64,000 nt of DNA from Burkholderiaceae bacterium (GTDB lineage Bacteria; Pseudomonadota; Gammaproteobacteria; Burkholderiales; Burkholderiaceae_E), in the NCBI GenBank assembly GCA_016710525.1, contig JADJVQ010000037.1, positions 1 to 64,000 of the forward strand, read 5' to 3'. A program made the position numbers and the translations under genes. Below the pieces are notes generated by a model, which did no database searches, was not told the origin of the DNA, and worked only from the letters and a program-made list of their open reading frames with translations. Numbering within the stretch: position 1 is the stretch's first letter; each line of letters begins with the position of its first letter. Shown here piece by piece: positions 32,292-41,930 of this stretch.

Positions 32292-33407
32292 TCAGCTGCG
32301 CCGAAGCGGCCGTGCGGCCGTCTGGCGGATCCAGCCCGCCACCTCCGACAGCGGCACGATGTCGTCGTGGGCCCCCAGCTTGATCGCCTCAGCCGGCATG
32401 CCGAACACCACACAGCTTGCTTCATCCTGGGCCGCGGTGTAGGCACCGGTCTGATGCATGTCGCGCAGGCCACGGGCGCCATCGTCGCCCATTCCGGTCA
32501 TGATCAGGCCGATCGCATTGCGTCCGGCACAGGCCGCCACACTGCGAAACAGCACATCGACGGAGGGCCGGTGATGATTGATCAGCGGCCCGTCGCGCAC
32601 TTCGACCACGTACTGGGCGCCACTGCGCTTTAGGGTCATGTGCTTTCCACCCGGCGCGATCAGCACCCGGCCGTTGATCACCCGATCGCCATCGCGCGCC
32701 TCGAGCACCTCCATGTCGCACACGGTGTTCAGTCGCGCGGCGAACGACGCGGTGAAGCGCTCGGGCATGTGCTGCACCATCACGATGCCCGGCGCGGTTC
32801 GGTCGAGCTGGCGCAGCACGACCTCGATCGATTGCACGCCGCCGGTGGAGATGCCGATCGCCACCACGCGGTCGGTGGTCTCGGCCATCGCCCCGCTGGC
32901 GCTCGAAGGCCGCAGCGGCGCAGACGCCATCGGCCGGACGGGCGCCGGGGCCACCCGCAGGCCCGGCGCACCCGGACGGCCGGCAACCGCCCGCCCCGAC
33001 AGCGCACGCAGGTTGGCCCGCGAAGCGGCACGCACCGCATCGACCAGCCCGTTGCCCCGGTCCTCGAGAAAATCCTTCAGACCCATCTTCGGTTTGGTGA
33101 CGAAGCTGACCGCACCGGCGGCCAGCGCCTGCAGCGTGGTTTCGCATCCCTTTTCGGTCAGGGTCGAACACATCACAACGGGCGTGGGCCGCTCGGACAT
33201 CACCTTTTTCAGAAACGTGATCCCGTCCATGCGAGGCATCTCGACATCGAGCACCAGCACGTCGGGCCAGTTCGCCTCCATCTTGGGCCAGGCGAACAGC
33301 GGATCGGACGCCGTGCCGACCACTTCGATGCCACCGGCGATCAGCGTGTCCGACAGGAACTTGCGCACCACGGCCGAATCATCGACAACAAATGCTTTGA
33401 TGGACAT
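32292..33407 (-). CDS. cheB: Chemotaxis protein-glutamate methylesterase CheB
   Basis: A 371-residue response regulator that demethylates and deamidates receptor glutamates. The receiver has D54 in VLDVEMPRMDG. A linker of about 60 residues rich in Ala, Pro and Arg leads to the methylesterase domain. Its catalytic Ser is in GISTGGVQS, His in VQHMPERFTASF and Asp in MTGMGDDGARG. The start at 33407 (MSIKAFVV) is chosen over 33422 because GGGAGGG sits at the correct distance and the earlier start adds only five residues. It is the last core gene of the che operon, 1 base after cheD. Together with CheR it sets adaptation for the five MCPs of this locus. Confidence 0.96.
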   Translation of the reverse strand: MSIKAFVVDDSAVVRKFLSDTLIAGGIEVVGTASDPLFAWPKMEANWPDVLVLDVEMPRMDGITFLKKVMSERPTPVVMCSTLTEKGCETTLQALAAGAVSFVTKPKMGLKDFLEDRGNGLVDAVRAASRANLRALSGRAVAGRPGAPGLRVAPAPVRPMASAPLRPSSASGAMAETTDRVVAIGISTGGVQSIEVVLRQLDRTAPGIVMVQHMPERFTASFAARLNTVCDMEVLEARDGDRVINGRVLIAPGGKHMTLKRSGAQYVVEVRDGPLINHHRPSVDVLFRSVAACAGRNAIGLIMTGMGDDGARGLRDMHQTGAYTAAQDEASCVVFGMPAEAIKLGAHDDIVPLSEVAGWIRQTAARPLRRS

Positions 33408-33408
33408 T

Positions 33409-33930
33409 TCATGCCCTCCCAATCGACGCGCCGCGACGCATCAGTACCGCCCCGTCCGCCAGGCTCAATTGCACCGTGCGTGGCACCCGGTCACCGACAT
33501 CGACATCCCGGAGCTGAAATCCGTAGTGTTCAATCAACGCCCAACCCTTTTCGATGTTGCGTTCGCCAATGTTCAGCTTGACCTTCGCGGCGTCCGGTAT
33601 CGCATCGGCTCCGCCGTACAGATGCGCGTCGTATTCGGCCGGTCGCGTGCCGATCCGCAGCAGCGACTCGACGAGGATCTCGAGCGCTTCGTCGCCGAAG
33701 CGCCCGTCGCGCGTCGTGCCCGAATCGCGCGAGCGCTGGGGCAGCAGGAAATGGCACATGCCCCCGACCCGCCGGCGCGGGTGCCACAGCGTGATCCCGA
33801 CGCAGGATCCCAGCAGCGTTCGCACCACGGTCGCCTGGTCGCCGAAGTACAGCTGACCGGCGAGCAGATTGAGATCCTGGCCTCGCTGCGCCTTCAGCAG
33901 GCCGACGGCCCGAAGCTCAGCTGTGGCCAT
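33409..33930 (-). CDS. cheD: Chemoreceptor glutamine deamidase CheD
   Basis: A 173-residue deamidase that matures receptor Gln to Glu before methylation. The active-site set is T38 and C43 in TLLGSCVG and H60 in CHFLLP; the 17-residue Cys-His spacing equals that of characterised CheD. Its C-terminus contains AKVKLNIGERNIEKG, also family-typical. It overlaps cheR by 14 bases and precedes cheB by 1 base. It may also bind CheC-type phosphatases in other bacteria; no CheC is present here. Confidence 0.95.
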   Translation of the reverse strand: MATAELRAVGLLKAQRGQDLNLLAGQLYFGDQATVVRTLLGSCVGITLWHPRRRVGGMCHFLLPQRSRDSGTTRDGRFGDEALEILVESLLRIGTRPAEYDAHLYGGADAIPDAAKVKLNIGERNIEKGWALIEHYGFQLRDVDVGDRVPRTVQLSLADGAVLMRRGASIGRA

Positions 33931-34759
33931 GAATGGCGGGTCCTACAGTGCGCAGGGGAAGGCCCAGATTGCCGAGCGATTCGGCGTGCCCGGTGAACAG
34001 CAGTCCGTCGGGCTGCAGGCGTGTCAGCACCCGCCGGACGATGTCGGCCTTGCCGGCCGGATCGAAGTAGATCAGCACATTGCGCAGGAAGATCAGGTCG
34101 AACTCGCCGATCTGCGGCAGTGCCTGGGTCAGATTGGCGCACTCGAACCGGACTTTCGAGCGCAGTTCGCGTGAAATCAGCAGATGCCCTTCGTACTCGC
34201 CCTGCCCCTTCAGGCAGTAGCGGCGAAGGTAGTCCTGCGGCATGTGACGCGCCCGCTCCATCGGGTACAGCGCGCGGCGGGCGCTCTCGACCATGGCCGT
34301 GGACAGGTCGGTGCCGACCACCTGCCAGCCGTTGGGGCCCAGCTTGTCGGCCAGCAGCATGGCCAGGCTGTAGGCCTCCTCGCCCGACGAGCTCGCCGCG
34401 CTCCAGACCCGCAGTTCGCCCCGGGTGGAGCGGCGCTGGGCCAGGCGGCTGGCCAGAAAATCGAAGTGCTGAGGTTCGCGGAAGAAGTAGGTTTCGTTGG
34501 TGGTCAGCTTGTCGATCACCTTGACCATTTCATCGGGCGCCCGGCCATTCATCAGCGCGTCGATGTAGTCATCCAGCGAGGCGGCCCCGTAAGCCTGGGC
34601 GAGCTTGTTCAGGCGGCCCGTGACCAGAGCCCGCTTGGCCTCGGTCAGGCGGATGCCCGACACCCGGTGGAACAGGTTGCTGACCGCCTCGAACGAACCG
34701 CGCGAGAGCATGGCGTCCTCGATTCGGGACGCCGGTTTCGTGGTGGCAGGTGTCGTCAT
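33917..34759 (-). CDS. cheR: Chemotaxis protein methyltransferase CheR
   Basis: A 280-residue SAM-dependent enzyme that methylates receptor glutamates. The N-terminal helical domain (FHRVSGIRLTEAKRALVTGR) is followed by LTTNETYFFREPQHF and the SAM site VWSAASSSGEEAYSLAM; IFLRNVLIYFDP is conserved in the family. The start overlaps the end of the preceding MCP gene by 1 base. Two nearby MCPs end in aromatic pentapeptides that could tether this CheR. No TPR extension is present, so it is a simple CheR of the E. coli or Pseudomonas type. Confidence 0.96.
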   Translation of the reverse strand: MTTPATTKPASRIEDAMLSRGSFEAVSNLFHRVSGIRLTEAKRALVTGRLNKLAQAYGAASLDDYIDALMNGRAPDEMVKVIDKLTTNETYFFREPQHFDFLASRLAQRRSTRGELRVWSAASSSGEEAYSLAMLLADKLGPNGWQVVGTDLSTAMVESARRALYPMERARHMPQDYLRRYCLKGQGEYEGHLLISRELRSKVRFECANLTQALPQIGEFDLIFLRNVLIYFDPAGKADIVRRVLTRLQPDGLLFTGHAESLGNLGLPLRTVGPAIHGHS

Positions 34760-37169
34760 CAGAATCGGCTGAAACCCGCTTCATCGATTGATGCTCCGCT
34801 GGAGCGCGCGCCCTGGCCCGATCCCTGCTGGGCGTACGCGCGACGACCGGCGCCGCGCGGACCCTCGGCCGTCATCGCCTCGGCGGGGTTCCCCCGTGTC
34901 GCCGCACCCGCGCGCGAAGCGGGACGGATTGCATGGCCGGTGCGCCCCTGGCTGGCGTCCGAGAACTGGAAGAACGCCATCAGTTCCTGCAGTGCCGCGG
35001 CCTGCCCCGAGAGCTCCTCGGCGGTCGCCGACAGCTCCTCGGAGGCCGACGCGTTCTGCTGGGTTGCCGCGTTCAGGTGGTTCATCGCGCCGGTGATCTG
35101 GCCCACGCCCTGCGACTGCTCGCCCGAGGCCGCCGAGATCTCCTGCACCAGCTCGCTCGTCTTGTTGATCGTGGGCACCATCTGCTTCAACACCGCACCC
35201 GCCTGCTCGGCCATCGTCACGCTCGAGACCGCCAGCTGGCCGATCTCCTGCGCCGCCACCTGGCTGCGCTCGGCCAGCTGCGAACCTCCGCGGCCACCAC
35301 CGCGAATCCCTTGCCGTGCTCGCCGGCGCGCGCCGCCTCGATCGCCGCATTCAGCGCCAGCAGGTTCGTCTGGTACGCAATGTCGTCGATGATCGAAATC
35401 TTGGTCGCGATCGACTTCATCGCCTCCACCGTCTTGCCCACCGCCTCGCCGCCTTCCAGCGCTTCCTTGGCCGCCTTCGTGGCCATGCCGTCGGTGACGT
35501 TCGCGCTGTCCGAGTTCTGCTTGACCGACGCCGCCATCTGCTGCAGCGAGGCCGTCGTCTCCTCCACGCTGGCCGCCTGCTCCGAGGCCGACTGCGACAG
35601 CGACTGCGACGTGCTCGACACCTGGTCGGCCGCGGCGGTCAGCGCATTGGCCGCCATCGCCACGTCGCCCAGCGTCTGGGCGAGCTTCTCGATGGTGTTG
35701 TTCACCGCCGTCTTCAGCTCGGCGAACGCGCCCTGATAGTCGCCGCGAATGATCTCGGTCATGTCGCCGCTCTCGATGCGGCCCATCACCGCCTGCAGTT
35801 CCTGCAACGGTGTGGCGATCGCGTCCAGCGTGCCGTTCATGCCCTCGACGATGCGCCGGAAGTCGCCGGTGTGCGAATCGATGTCCGCCCGAACCGCGAG
35901 CTCGCCCGACAAGGCGGCATCGGCCAGTCGCGCGGTGTCCGAGATCAGCGCCTGCAGATTGGCGCTGACCTGCTGGAACGACCCCGCGATCTGCGCGAAT
36001 TCGTCCTTGCCCGGCACGCTGGCCACCTGCGACAGATCGCCGCGTGCCATATGCGCCGCCGCATTGACCACCGAATCGGCGGCCCGGCGGATCGACACGG
36101 CGACCGCGGCGAACAGGTACAGGCCCATCGACACGAAGCCGATCGTCAGCGCCAGGATCACCGCGCGCTCGCGGCTGATGCGCTGGACACGCGCCTCCAG
36201 CAGTTCGCCCAGGCGCTTGGTCACCAGTTCGTGCACCGAATTGATCTTGTCCAGCACGGCGCTGCCATCGCGAAAGACCGCCTGGGCATCGACCTTGATC
36301 GGGCCGACCTTGGCCAACGCCTGGACAGACGCGGCAAAGGCCGTGCTGGCCGACTGCACGTCCTTCCAGCCGGACGGCGGCGTTTCGCCGGCCCGCTGGA
36401 GCGCTTCGAAGCGCCGCTGCACGCCCAGCAGCGCCTGCTCGAGCGCGAACTGCATCGAGGCCTGGCGCGCGTTGTCATCGATCGTCCAGGCGTTGCGCAG
36501 CGCGGCGCTGGTGGCCACGCCTCGCAGATCGGCCACCGCCTCAGCCACCATCCCGATGCGTTCGACCGACACATCCATCAGCAGGAAGCTCGCCCCTTCC
36601 GGATCGAGCAGCAGGCCGGATTTTTCGGCCGCCAGGATCATCAGACCCTGCAGCCGCCCGATCACCGCCGTATGCTCCTGGAAGGACTGCGAGGCCGACG
36701 CCGGCCGCGCAGCGCTCACCAGGCGCTGCATATCGTCGCGTAAGGGACCAAAGACCGGCGCCAGTTCGAGCGCCGGGTTGGCCGCGATCATCGCCTCGAG
36801 CGCCGGGATCTCCTTGGAGATCGCGCTTCTCGACTCGTCGCTCTGCGAACGCGCAGCCTCGTTGCCGGCCAGGACCAGCGCGACCTGGCCGCGGTGACGC
36901 TGCATCTCCAGCGTCAGCGAATGGATGTGCTCGACCAGTCCGACACCCACCTGTTCCGCGCGCGTCGAGGCCAGGTCGGCACTGGAGCGCCCGAGCATGT
37001 TGATCAGCAGCGCAACCAGCGGCACGAACAGCACGATGCCGATCAGCGCGAGCTTGCCGCGCAGGGCCAAGCGGTTCAAGACCGGGCGAATCGGCGCGAA
37101 CAGCCGGTCGCGGGGTATCGCCCGGGACGCAGGGGCGGACGGTGTGGACGGTTGATGCAGGGAAGTCAT
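34759..37169 (-). pseudogene. Methyl-accepting chemotaxis protein, frameshifted once
   Basis: A transmembrane receptor of about 803 residues once one base is restored. It starts MTSLHQPS at 37169 with AGGA upstream. TM1 is ALIGIVLFVPLVALLINM, then a ~270-residue helical sensor region, TM2 (ALTIGFVSMGLYLFAAVAV), HAMP, a second helical linker and the signalling domain with AYQTNLLALNAAIEAARAG. Reading then breaks after VVAAEVR near 35279: the parallel receptor genes have CAGCTTGCG where this one has CAGCTGCG (plus strand). The correct frame resumes as the piece 34759-35259 and ends DEAGFSRF, a CheR/CheB-type pentapeptide. The repeat block here is 648 bases versus 649 in both paralogues, so exactly one base is missing. 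It lies between cheW and cheR. An error or a recent loss are both possible. Confidence 0.88.
34978..35625. repeat. MCP signalling-domain repeat, copy 1 (648 bp)
   Basis: This block is nearly identical in DNA sequence to 38044-38692 and 40099-40747, with only scattered substitutions. It lacks one base relative to them (near 35279). Flanking receptor sequence is much less alike, suggesting recent conversion or duplication of this block. Confidence 0.85.
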
Positions 37170-37244
37170 GGGCTTGATCCTGTTCTTCTGCTGGCGCATC
37201 GCCATCGCGCGATGCGAACGTTTCGTATGGAGGTACGGCGGATT

Positions 37245-37814
37245 TCAGGCTTGTACTGCGAGCGGTTCAGCCAGCGGGTCGCTGGCATGCGCCGCGATCA
37301 GCCGGGCCAGCAGCTGCTGGTCGAGAATGGCGGAAAGGTCGAGCTCGGCGGTGCTTTCGCCGCGAACCCTGACCATGCTGCGGATGAAGCCCGGATCGAT
37401 CCGGGTGCCCAGCCGCGGCACGGATTCCTGATCGGCGACCGGCGCGTCGAACACTTCGTAGACGGCATCGACCAGCAGGCCCAGGGTCTGGGCCCGGCCC
37501 TCATCGGCGGCCGGCACGTCGACGATGACCACACAGGTCCGTCGGCCGACATCGGTCGCGGCCAGGGCCAGGCGGGCTCCCAGGTCGACCACCGGAACGA
37601 CCGCGCCGCGCAGGTTCATCACTCCCCGCACGAAGGCCGGCATCAGTGGCAGCGGCGTGGTCGGAACCACCTGGAGGATCTCGCGCACGGCCTGGATCCG
37701 CACGGCGTACTTTTCGCTGCCCAGCGACAGGCGCAGGAACTGCACGATCTGGGAATCGACGGGCGCGACGTCCTGGATCACGCGCCCTGCGCTGGTTTTG
37801 GTTCGTTGGTGCAT
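37245..37814 (-). CDS. cheW: Chemotaxis coupling protein CheW
   Basis: A 189-residue scaffold that links receptors to CheA. The core is FLRLSLGSEKYAVRIQAVRE, ILQVVPTTPLPLMPAFVRGV in part, MNLRGAVVPVVDLGARL and later DAVYEVFDAP, all typical of CheW. The start at 37814 (MHQRTKTS) keeps a 35-residue N-terminal extension; the frame is open further but overlaps the previous MCP gene. It lies 16 bases after one MCP and 75 bases before the next. It is slightly longer than E. coli CheW (167). Confidence 0.94.
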   Translation of the reverse strand: MHQRTKTSAGRVIQDVAPVDSQIVQFLRLSLGSEKYAVRIQAVREILQVVPTTPLPLMPAFVRGVMNLRGAVVPVVDLGARLALAATDVGRRTCVVIVDVPAADEGRAQTLGLLVDAVYEVFDAPVADQESVPRLGTRIDPGFIRSMVRVRGESTAELDLSAILDQQLLARLIAAHASDPLAEPLAVQA

Positions 37815-37830
37815 GGAGGGATCCTCGAGG

Positions 37831-39993
37831 CTAGAACCGCGTGAATTCGGATTCATCGAAGCTGGAGGCTTCCGACGCAGCGGACGGCTTGCGCGAAAAG
37901 CGCCTGGCGCCGCTCTCGGCGACAGGCACGAAGCCGGGGCGCCGGCCAGCCGGTGCCGGCGGTGATTCGTGAGCGGCGCGCGCGCCAGCCGTCCCGAACT
38001 CGCCGCCGTGCGTCGCGATCGAATCATTCAATGTGAAGAACACCATCAGTTCCTGCAGTGCCGCGGCCTGCCCCGAGAGCTCCTCGGCGGTCGCCGACAG
38101 CTCCTCGGAGGCCGACGCGTTCTGCTGGGTCGCCGCGTTCAGGTGGTTCATCGCGCCGGTGATCTGGCCCACGCCCTGCGACTGCTCGCCCGAGGCCGCC
38201 GAGATCTCCTGCACCAGCTCGCTCGTCTTGTTGATCGTGGGCACCATCTGCTTCAACACCGCACCCGCCTGCTCGGCCATCGTCACGCTCGAGCCCGCCA
38301 GCTGTCCGATCTCCTGCGCCGCCACCTGGCTGCGCTCGGCCAGCTTGCGAACCTCCGCGGCCACCACCGCGAATCCCTTGCCGTGCTCGCCGGCGCGCGC
38401 CGCCTCGATCGCCGCGTTCAGCGCCAGCAGGTTCGTCTGGTACGCGATGTCGTCGATGATCGAAATCTTCGTCGCGATCGACTTCATCGCCTCCACCGTC
38501 TTGGCCACCGCCTCGCCGCCTTCCAGCGCTTCCTTGGCCGCCTTCGTGGCCATGCCGTCGGTCACGTTCGCGCTGTCCGAGTTCTGCTTGACCGACGCCG
38601 CCATCTGCTGCAGCGACGCCGTCGTCTCCTCCACGCTGGCCGCCTGCTCCGAGGCCGACTGCGACAGCGACTGCGACGTGCTCGACACCTGGTGCGCCGC
38701 CGCCGTCAGCGCATTGGCTGCCAGACTCACGTTGCCGATGGTCGAAGACAGCCGATCGAGCGTGCTGTTCAGCGCCTGGCTCAGTTCGGCGAAGCGGCCC
38801 TCGTACTCGCCGGCCATGCCGCGAGACAGGTCGCCGTCCTGGATCCGGAGCAGCGCGTGCTGCAGTTCGGTGAGCGGCGAGACGATCGCGTCAAGGGTCT
38901 GGTTGAAGCCGGTCACGATCCGCCGGAAATCGCCAGGGTGGCGCTGCGCGTCGACCCGCTCTTCCAGGCGGCCCGCCCGACCGGCCTGGGCCAGGCGGTC
39001 GACGTCGGCCATCAGCGCCTTGAGATTGCCCCGCACGGCTTCGATCGCTTCGTTGACGAAGGCCTTCTTGCCGGGGAACTGCTCGAGCGGACGGCTGAAA
39101 TCGCCCTCGCCAAATGACTTCACGCAATCGATCGCGCTGCGCTTGACCCGGATATGCCCCTCGACCATGTCGTTGATGCCCTGGGCCATGGTGCGAAACT
39201 GGGCGCTGAACTGATCCGTGTCGATGCGCACGTCGATGTCGCCCGCGTCATGCTCGGCCGACACCCGATTGATTTCACCGATGAGGCGGTTCAGCGTCTC
39301 GCGCATCCGCTCCATGGCCGCCATCAGCTGACCGATCTCGTCACGGGACCGGGCAACGATCGGCTCGCCGATCTCGCCGGCCGCGATGCGGCTGGCCACG
39401 GCCATCGCCTGCCTGACCGGTTGGGTCACCGAGCGAAGCACGAACCACGCGGCCAGCCCGGTCATCAGCACCAGAATCGCGACCCCGGCCGCAACCGTCT
39501 GGATCAGGCGCTGTTCCGAGCTGGCCAGCGCCTCTCCCGCCGCGGCGACCAGGGTATCGGTCTCTGCGCTCAAATCGCCGCCAGCGGCCAGCAGCTTGCC
39601 GTAGGCCTGTCCGGATTCCGAATCCTCGATCGAGATCGACTGGCGCGCGAGCAGCTTCTCGGCATGGACTTTGACCGTGCCCCAGGATGCCGTCAGCGCC
39701 GTTCCGCCGGCTTGCGTCGACGAGTTGCGCAGCGTCGCCAACTGCGTATCGACCCCCTTGATCGCGAGCTGGGTCGCCCTGCGCGAGTCGCTCGAACCCT
39801 CGGTGACCAGCGTCTCTCCGGCACCCCGCAGCACACGCTGCAGATTCAGTTGAACCATGCGTGCCGCATCGACCGTGGCCGTCGCTGCGCGTTCCCGCGT
39901 CACGCTGACATAGGCCAGCGAGACCACGACCGAGAAGACCAGCAGCTGAACGACGCAGGTGGCAATCAGCCGCGCGCGGATGGTGAGATTCAT
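37831..39993 (-). CDS. Methyl-accepting chemotaxis protein with C-terminal pentapeptide
   Basis: A 720-residue receptor. TM1 (ATCVVQLLVFSVVVSLAYV) begins at residue ~10, followed by a ~160-residue periplasmic helical domain. TM2 (VAAGVAILVLMTGLAAWFVL) leads to HAMP and a second HAMP-like linker (GDFRRIVTGFNQTLDAIV). The signalling hairpin has AYQTNLLALNAAIEAARAGE and EHGKGFAVVAAEVRKLAERS. The tail ends DESEFTRF, matching the x-aromatic-x-x-aromatic pentapeptide that recruits CheR and CheB. The signalling segment at 38044-38692 is almost identical in DNA to that of the receptors on both sides. Ligand unknown. Confidence 0.93.
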   Translation of the reverse strand: MNLTIRARLIATCVVQLLVFSVVVSLAYVSVTRERAATATVDAARMVQLNLQRVLRGAGETLVTEGSSDSRRATQLAIKGVDTQLATLRNSSTQAGGTALTASWGTVKVHAEKLLARQSISIEDSESGQAYGKLLAAGGDLSAETDTLVAAAGEALASSEQRLIQTVAAGVAILVLMTGLAAWFVLRSVTQPVRQAMAVASRIAAGEIGEPIVARSRDEIGQLMAAMERMRETLNRLIGEINRVSAEHDAGDIDVRIDTDQFSAQFRTMAQGINDMVEGHIRVKRSAIDCVKSFGEGDFSRPLEQFPGKKAFVNEAIEAVRGNLKALMADVDRLAQAGRAGRLEERVDAQRHPGDFRRIVTGFNQTLDAIVSPLTELQHALLRIQDGDLSRGMAGEYEGRFAELSQALNSTLDRLSSTIGNVSLAANALTAAAHQVSSTSQSLSQSASEQAASVEETTASLQQMAASVKQNSDSANVTDGMATKAAKEALEGGEAVAKTVEAMKSIATKISIIDDIAYQTNLLALNAAIEAARAGEHGKGFAVVAAEVRKLAERSQVAAQEIGQLAGSSVTMAEQAGAVLKQMVPTINKTSELVQEISAASGEQSQGVGQITGAMNHLNAATQQNASASEELSATAEELSGQAAALQELMVFFTLNDSIATHGGEFGTAGARAAHESPPAPAGRRPGFVPVAESGARRFSRKPSAASEASSFDESEFTRF
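38044..38692. repeat. MCP signalling-domain repeat, copy 2 (649 bp)
   Basis: The intact reference copy of the near-identical signalling block shared by three receptor genes of the che operon, in the same orientation as the others. Confidence 0.85.
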
Positions 39994-40005
39994 GCTTTCT
40001 CCTTT

Positions 40006-41901
40006 TCAGTGCCGGCGCGCGAGCGCGGCGTGCCGGACCATGCGTGCCCCGTCGGCACCCCTGGCGTCATGCGATGTCGTCTGGAGCTTGAAAAAACCGA
40101 TCAGCTCCTGCAGCGCGGCGGCCTGCCCCGAGAGCTCCTCGGCGGTCGCCGACAGCTCCTCGGAGGCCGACGCGTTCTGCTGGGTCGCGCCATTGAGGTG
40201 GCCCATTGCCGCATTGATCTGCGCAACCCCGTCGCTCTGCTCGCCCGAGGCCGCCGAGATCTCCTGCACCAGCTCGCTCGTCTTGTTGATCGTGGGCACC
40301 ATCTGCTTCAACACCGCACCCGCCTGCTCGGCCATCGTCACGCTCGAAACCGCCAGCTGTCCGATCTCCTGCGCCGCCACCTGGCTGCGCTCGGCCAGCT
40401 TGCGAACCTCCGCGGCCACCACCGCGAATCCCTTGCCGTGCTCGCCGGCGCGCGCTGCCTCGATCGCCGCGTTCAGCGCCAGCAGGTTCGTCTGGTACGC
40501 GATGTCGTCGATGATCGAAATCTTCGTCGCGATCGACTTCATCGCCTCCACCGTCTTGCCCACCGCCTCGCCACCTTCCAGCGCTTCCTTGGCCGCCTTC
40601 GTGGCCATGCCGTCGGTCACGTTCGCGCTGTCCGAGTTCTGCTTGACCGACGCCGCCATCTCTTGCAGCGACGCCGTCGTCTCCTCCACGCTGGCCGCCT
40701 GCTCGGAGGCCGACTGCGACAGCGACTGCGATGTGCTCGACACCTGGTGCGCCGCCGCCGTCAGCTGGTCGGCCGCCAGCCGGACATCGCCGATCGTGCG
40801 GCTCACCGTCTCGAGCAGCGCATTCAGGTCGGTACCGATGCGGCCGTAGAAGCCCTCGCGTCCCGCGGTCGCGATCCGGGTCGACAAGTCGCCCTTCACC
40901 GCACCGGCCACCAGATCGCTCAGTTCCTTTTCGGTCGCCAGCTGGTCATGGCGATCGCTCCATTGGCCGACAGTGCCCAGCAGTTCGCGATCGGCCGAGA
41001 AGATCGGCGTGGTGATCACATCGTAGGTCCGCCCGCCCAGGACCATCGTCGAACTCGCGCGCTCGCGCAGCAGCCGCAGTCGCGCCACGGCACCCTGCGG
41101 ATCGGCATAGAACACACCGATCGAGCTGCCCACGATGCGCTCCGGATCGAAGCTGGGGTTGTCCGCGCGAAACGCCCGGACGTCCCGATTCAGGATGCCC
41201 TGCAGCGCCTGGTTCACATACACCACCGTGCCGTCCGCATCGGCGATGCGCACGGGCATCGCGGCCGCATCCAGGGCCTGGCGGATCCGCTCGGCATCGC
41301 GGTGCTCGCGCGCCAGCACTTCGGCCTGCGCCTGCTCGCGCCGGCGCTGGGCCCGCGCGGGCGAACGATCCTCACACCGGACCAGCAGGCCCAGCAGCCG
41401 TCCGCGGTCGTTCTGCAGGGGCGAGACCGTCACGCCGATGACCCGGTCGGCCACTGCCACGTCCACCGATCTTTCGCCCTGGGATCCCTCGGCCAGCAAA
41501 GCCTGCGCGCCCAGCGCCTCCAGCAGCCGGCGCACGTCGCCGCCGAGCAGGCGGGCGGCGTCGAAGCCGGCGGTCCGCTCGTGCAGCGCCGGCGCCAGCG
41601 CACCGATCAGCGCGGCCGCCGATGATCCGACCTGCAAGACCCGATGTCCGGCATCGACCAGCACGCAATCGGGCGCGGCACCGGCCAGTCCGAGACCGAT
41701 CCGTGCCAGCGCGCCGGACTGGCGTCGCCAGTGCCACAGGGTAGCGCCCAGGCTGCCCAGCGCCAGGGCCAGCGCCGGCGCAAGCCAGATGGGCTCGCCC
41801 CGCAGCGCGGCCGCAGCGGCCAGCGCACTGGCGCCGACGAGTGCCGCCGACGACAGGAGCACCGGCCATGGAAACGAAGAAACCCGTCCAACTGGTTGCA
41901 T
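40006..41901 (-). CDS. PAS-containing methyl-accepting chemotaxis protein
   Basis: A 631-residue receptor with a different input region. Two adjacent hydrophobic helices at the N-terminus (VLLSSAALVGASALAAAAAL and WLAPALALALGSLGATLW) are separated by only a few residues, so no periplasmic domain is expected. A cytoplasmic PAS-like segment (CVLVDAGHRVLQVGSS) and a clear PAS domain (MPVRIADADGTVVYVNQALQ ... GSSIGVFYADP) follow, then a linker and the signalling domain. This layout is of the Aer-like energy or redox-sensing kind. It ends RMVRHAALARRH with no aromatic pentapeptide, unlike the next two receptors. ATG 41901 lies 29 bases after cheA. The PAS cofactor cannot be told. Confidence 0.92.
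   Translation of the reverse strand: MQPVGRVSSFPWPVLLSSAALVGASALAAAAALRGEPIWLAPALALALGSLGATLWHWRRQSGALARIGLGLAGAAPDCVLVDAGHRVLQVGSSAAALIGALAPALHERTAGFDAARLLGGDVRRLLEALGAQALLAEGSQGERSVDVAVADRVIGVTVSPLQNDRGRLLGLLVRCEDRSPARAQRRREQAQAEVLAREHRDAERIRQALDAAAMPVRIADADGTVVYVNQALQGILNRDVRAFRADNPSFDPERIVGSSIGVFYADPQGAVARLRLLRERASSTMVLGGRTYDVITTPIFSADRELLGTVGQWSDRHDQLATEKELSDLVAGAVKGDLSTRIATAGREGFYGRIGTDLNALLETVSRTIGDVRLAADQLTAAAHQVSSTSQSLSQSASEQAASVEETTASLQEMAASVKQNSDSANVTDGMATKAAKEALEGGEAVGKTVEAMKSIATKISIIDDIAYQTNLLALNAAIEAARAGEHGKGFAVVAAEVRKLAERSQVAAQEIGQLAVSSVTMAEQAGAVLKQMVPTINKTSELVQEISAASGEQSDGVAQINAAMGHLNGATQQNASASEELSATAEELSGQAAALQELIGFFKLQTTSHDARGADGARMVRHAALARRH
40099..40747. repeat. MCP signalling-domain repeat, copy 3 (649 bp)
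   Basis: The third copy, in the PAS-type receptor gene. It is slightly more diverged at the 5' edge on the plus strand (around 40180-40250, encoding SDGVAQINAAMGHLNG instead of SQGVGQITGAMNHLNA). Confidence 0.85.
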
Positions 41902-41930
41902 CTTTGCTTGCTCGTTGATTGCGTTGTGAT

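Noticed and set aside
34978..40747. Near-identical blocks as insertion sequences
   Set aside because: They encode the receptor signalling domain in frame, with no transposase, terminal inverted repeats or target duplications.
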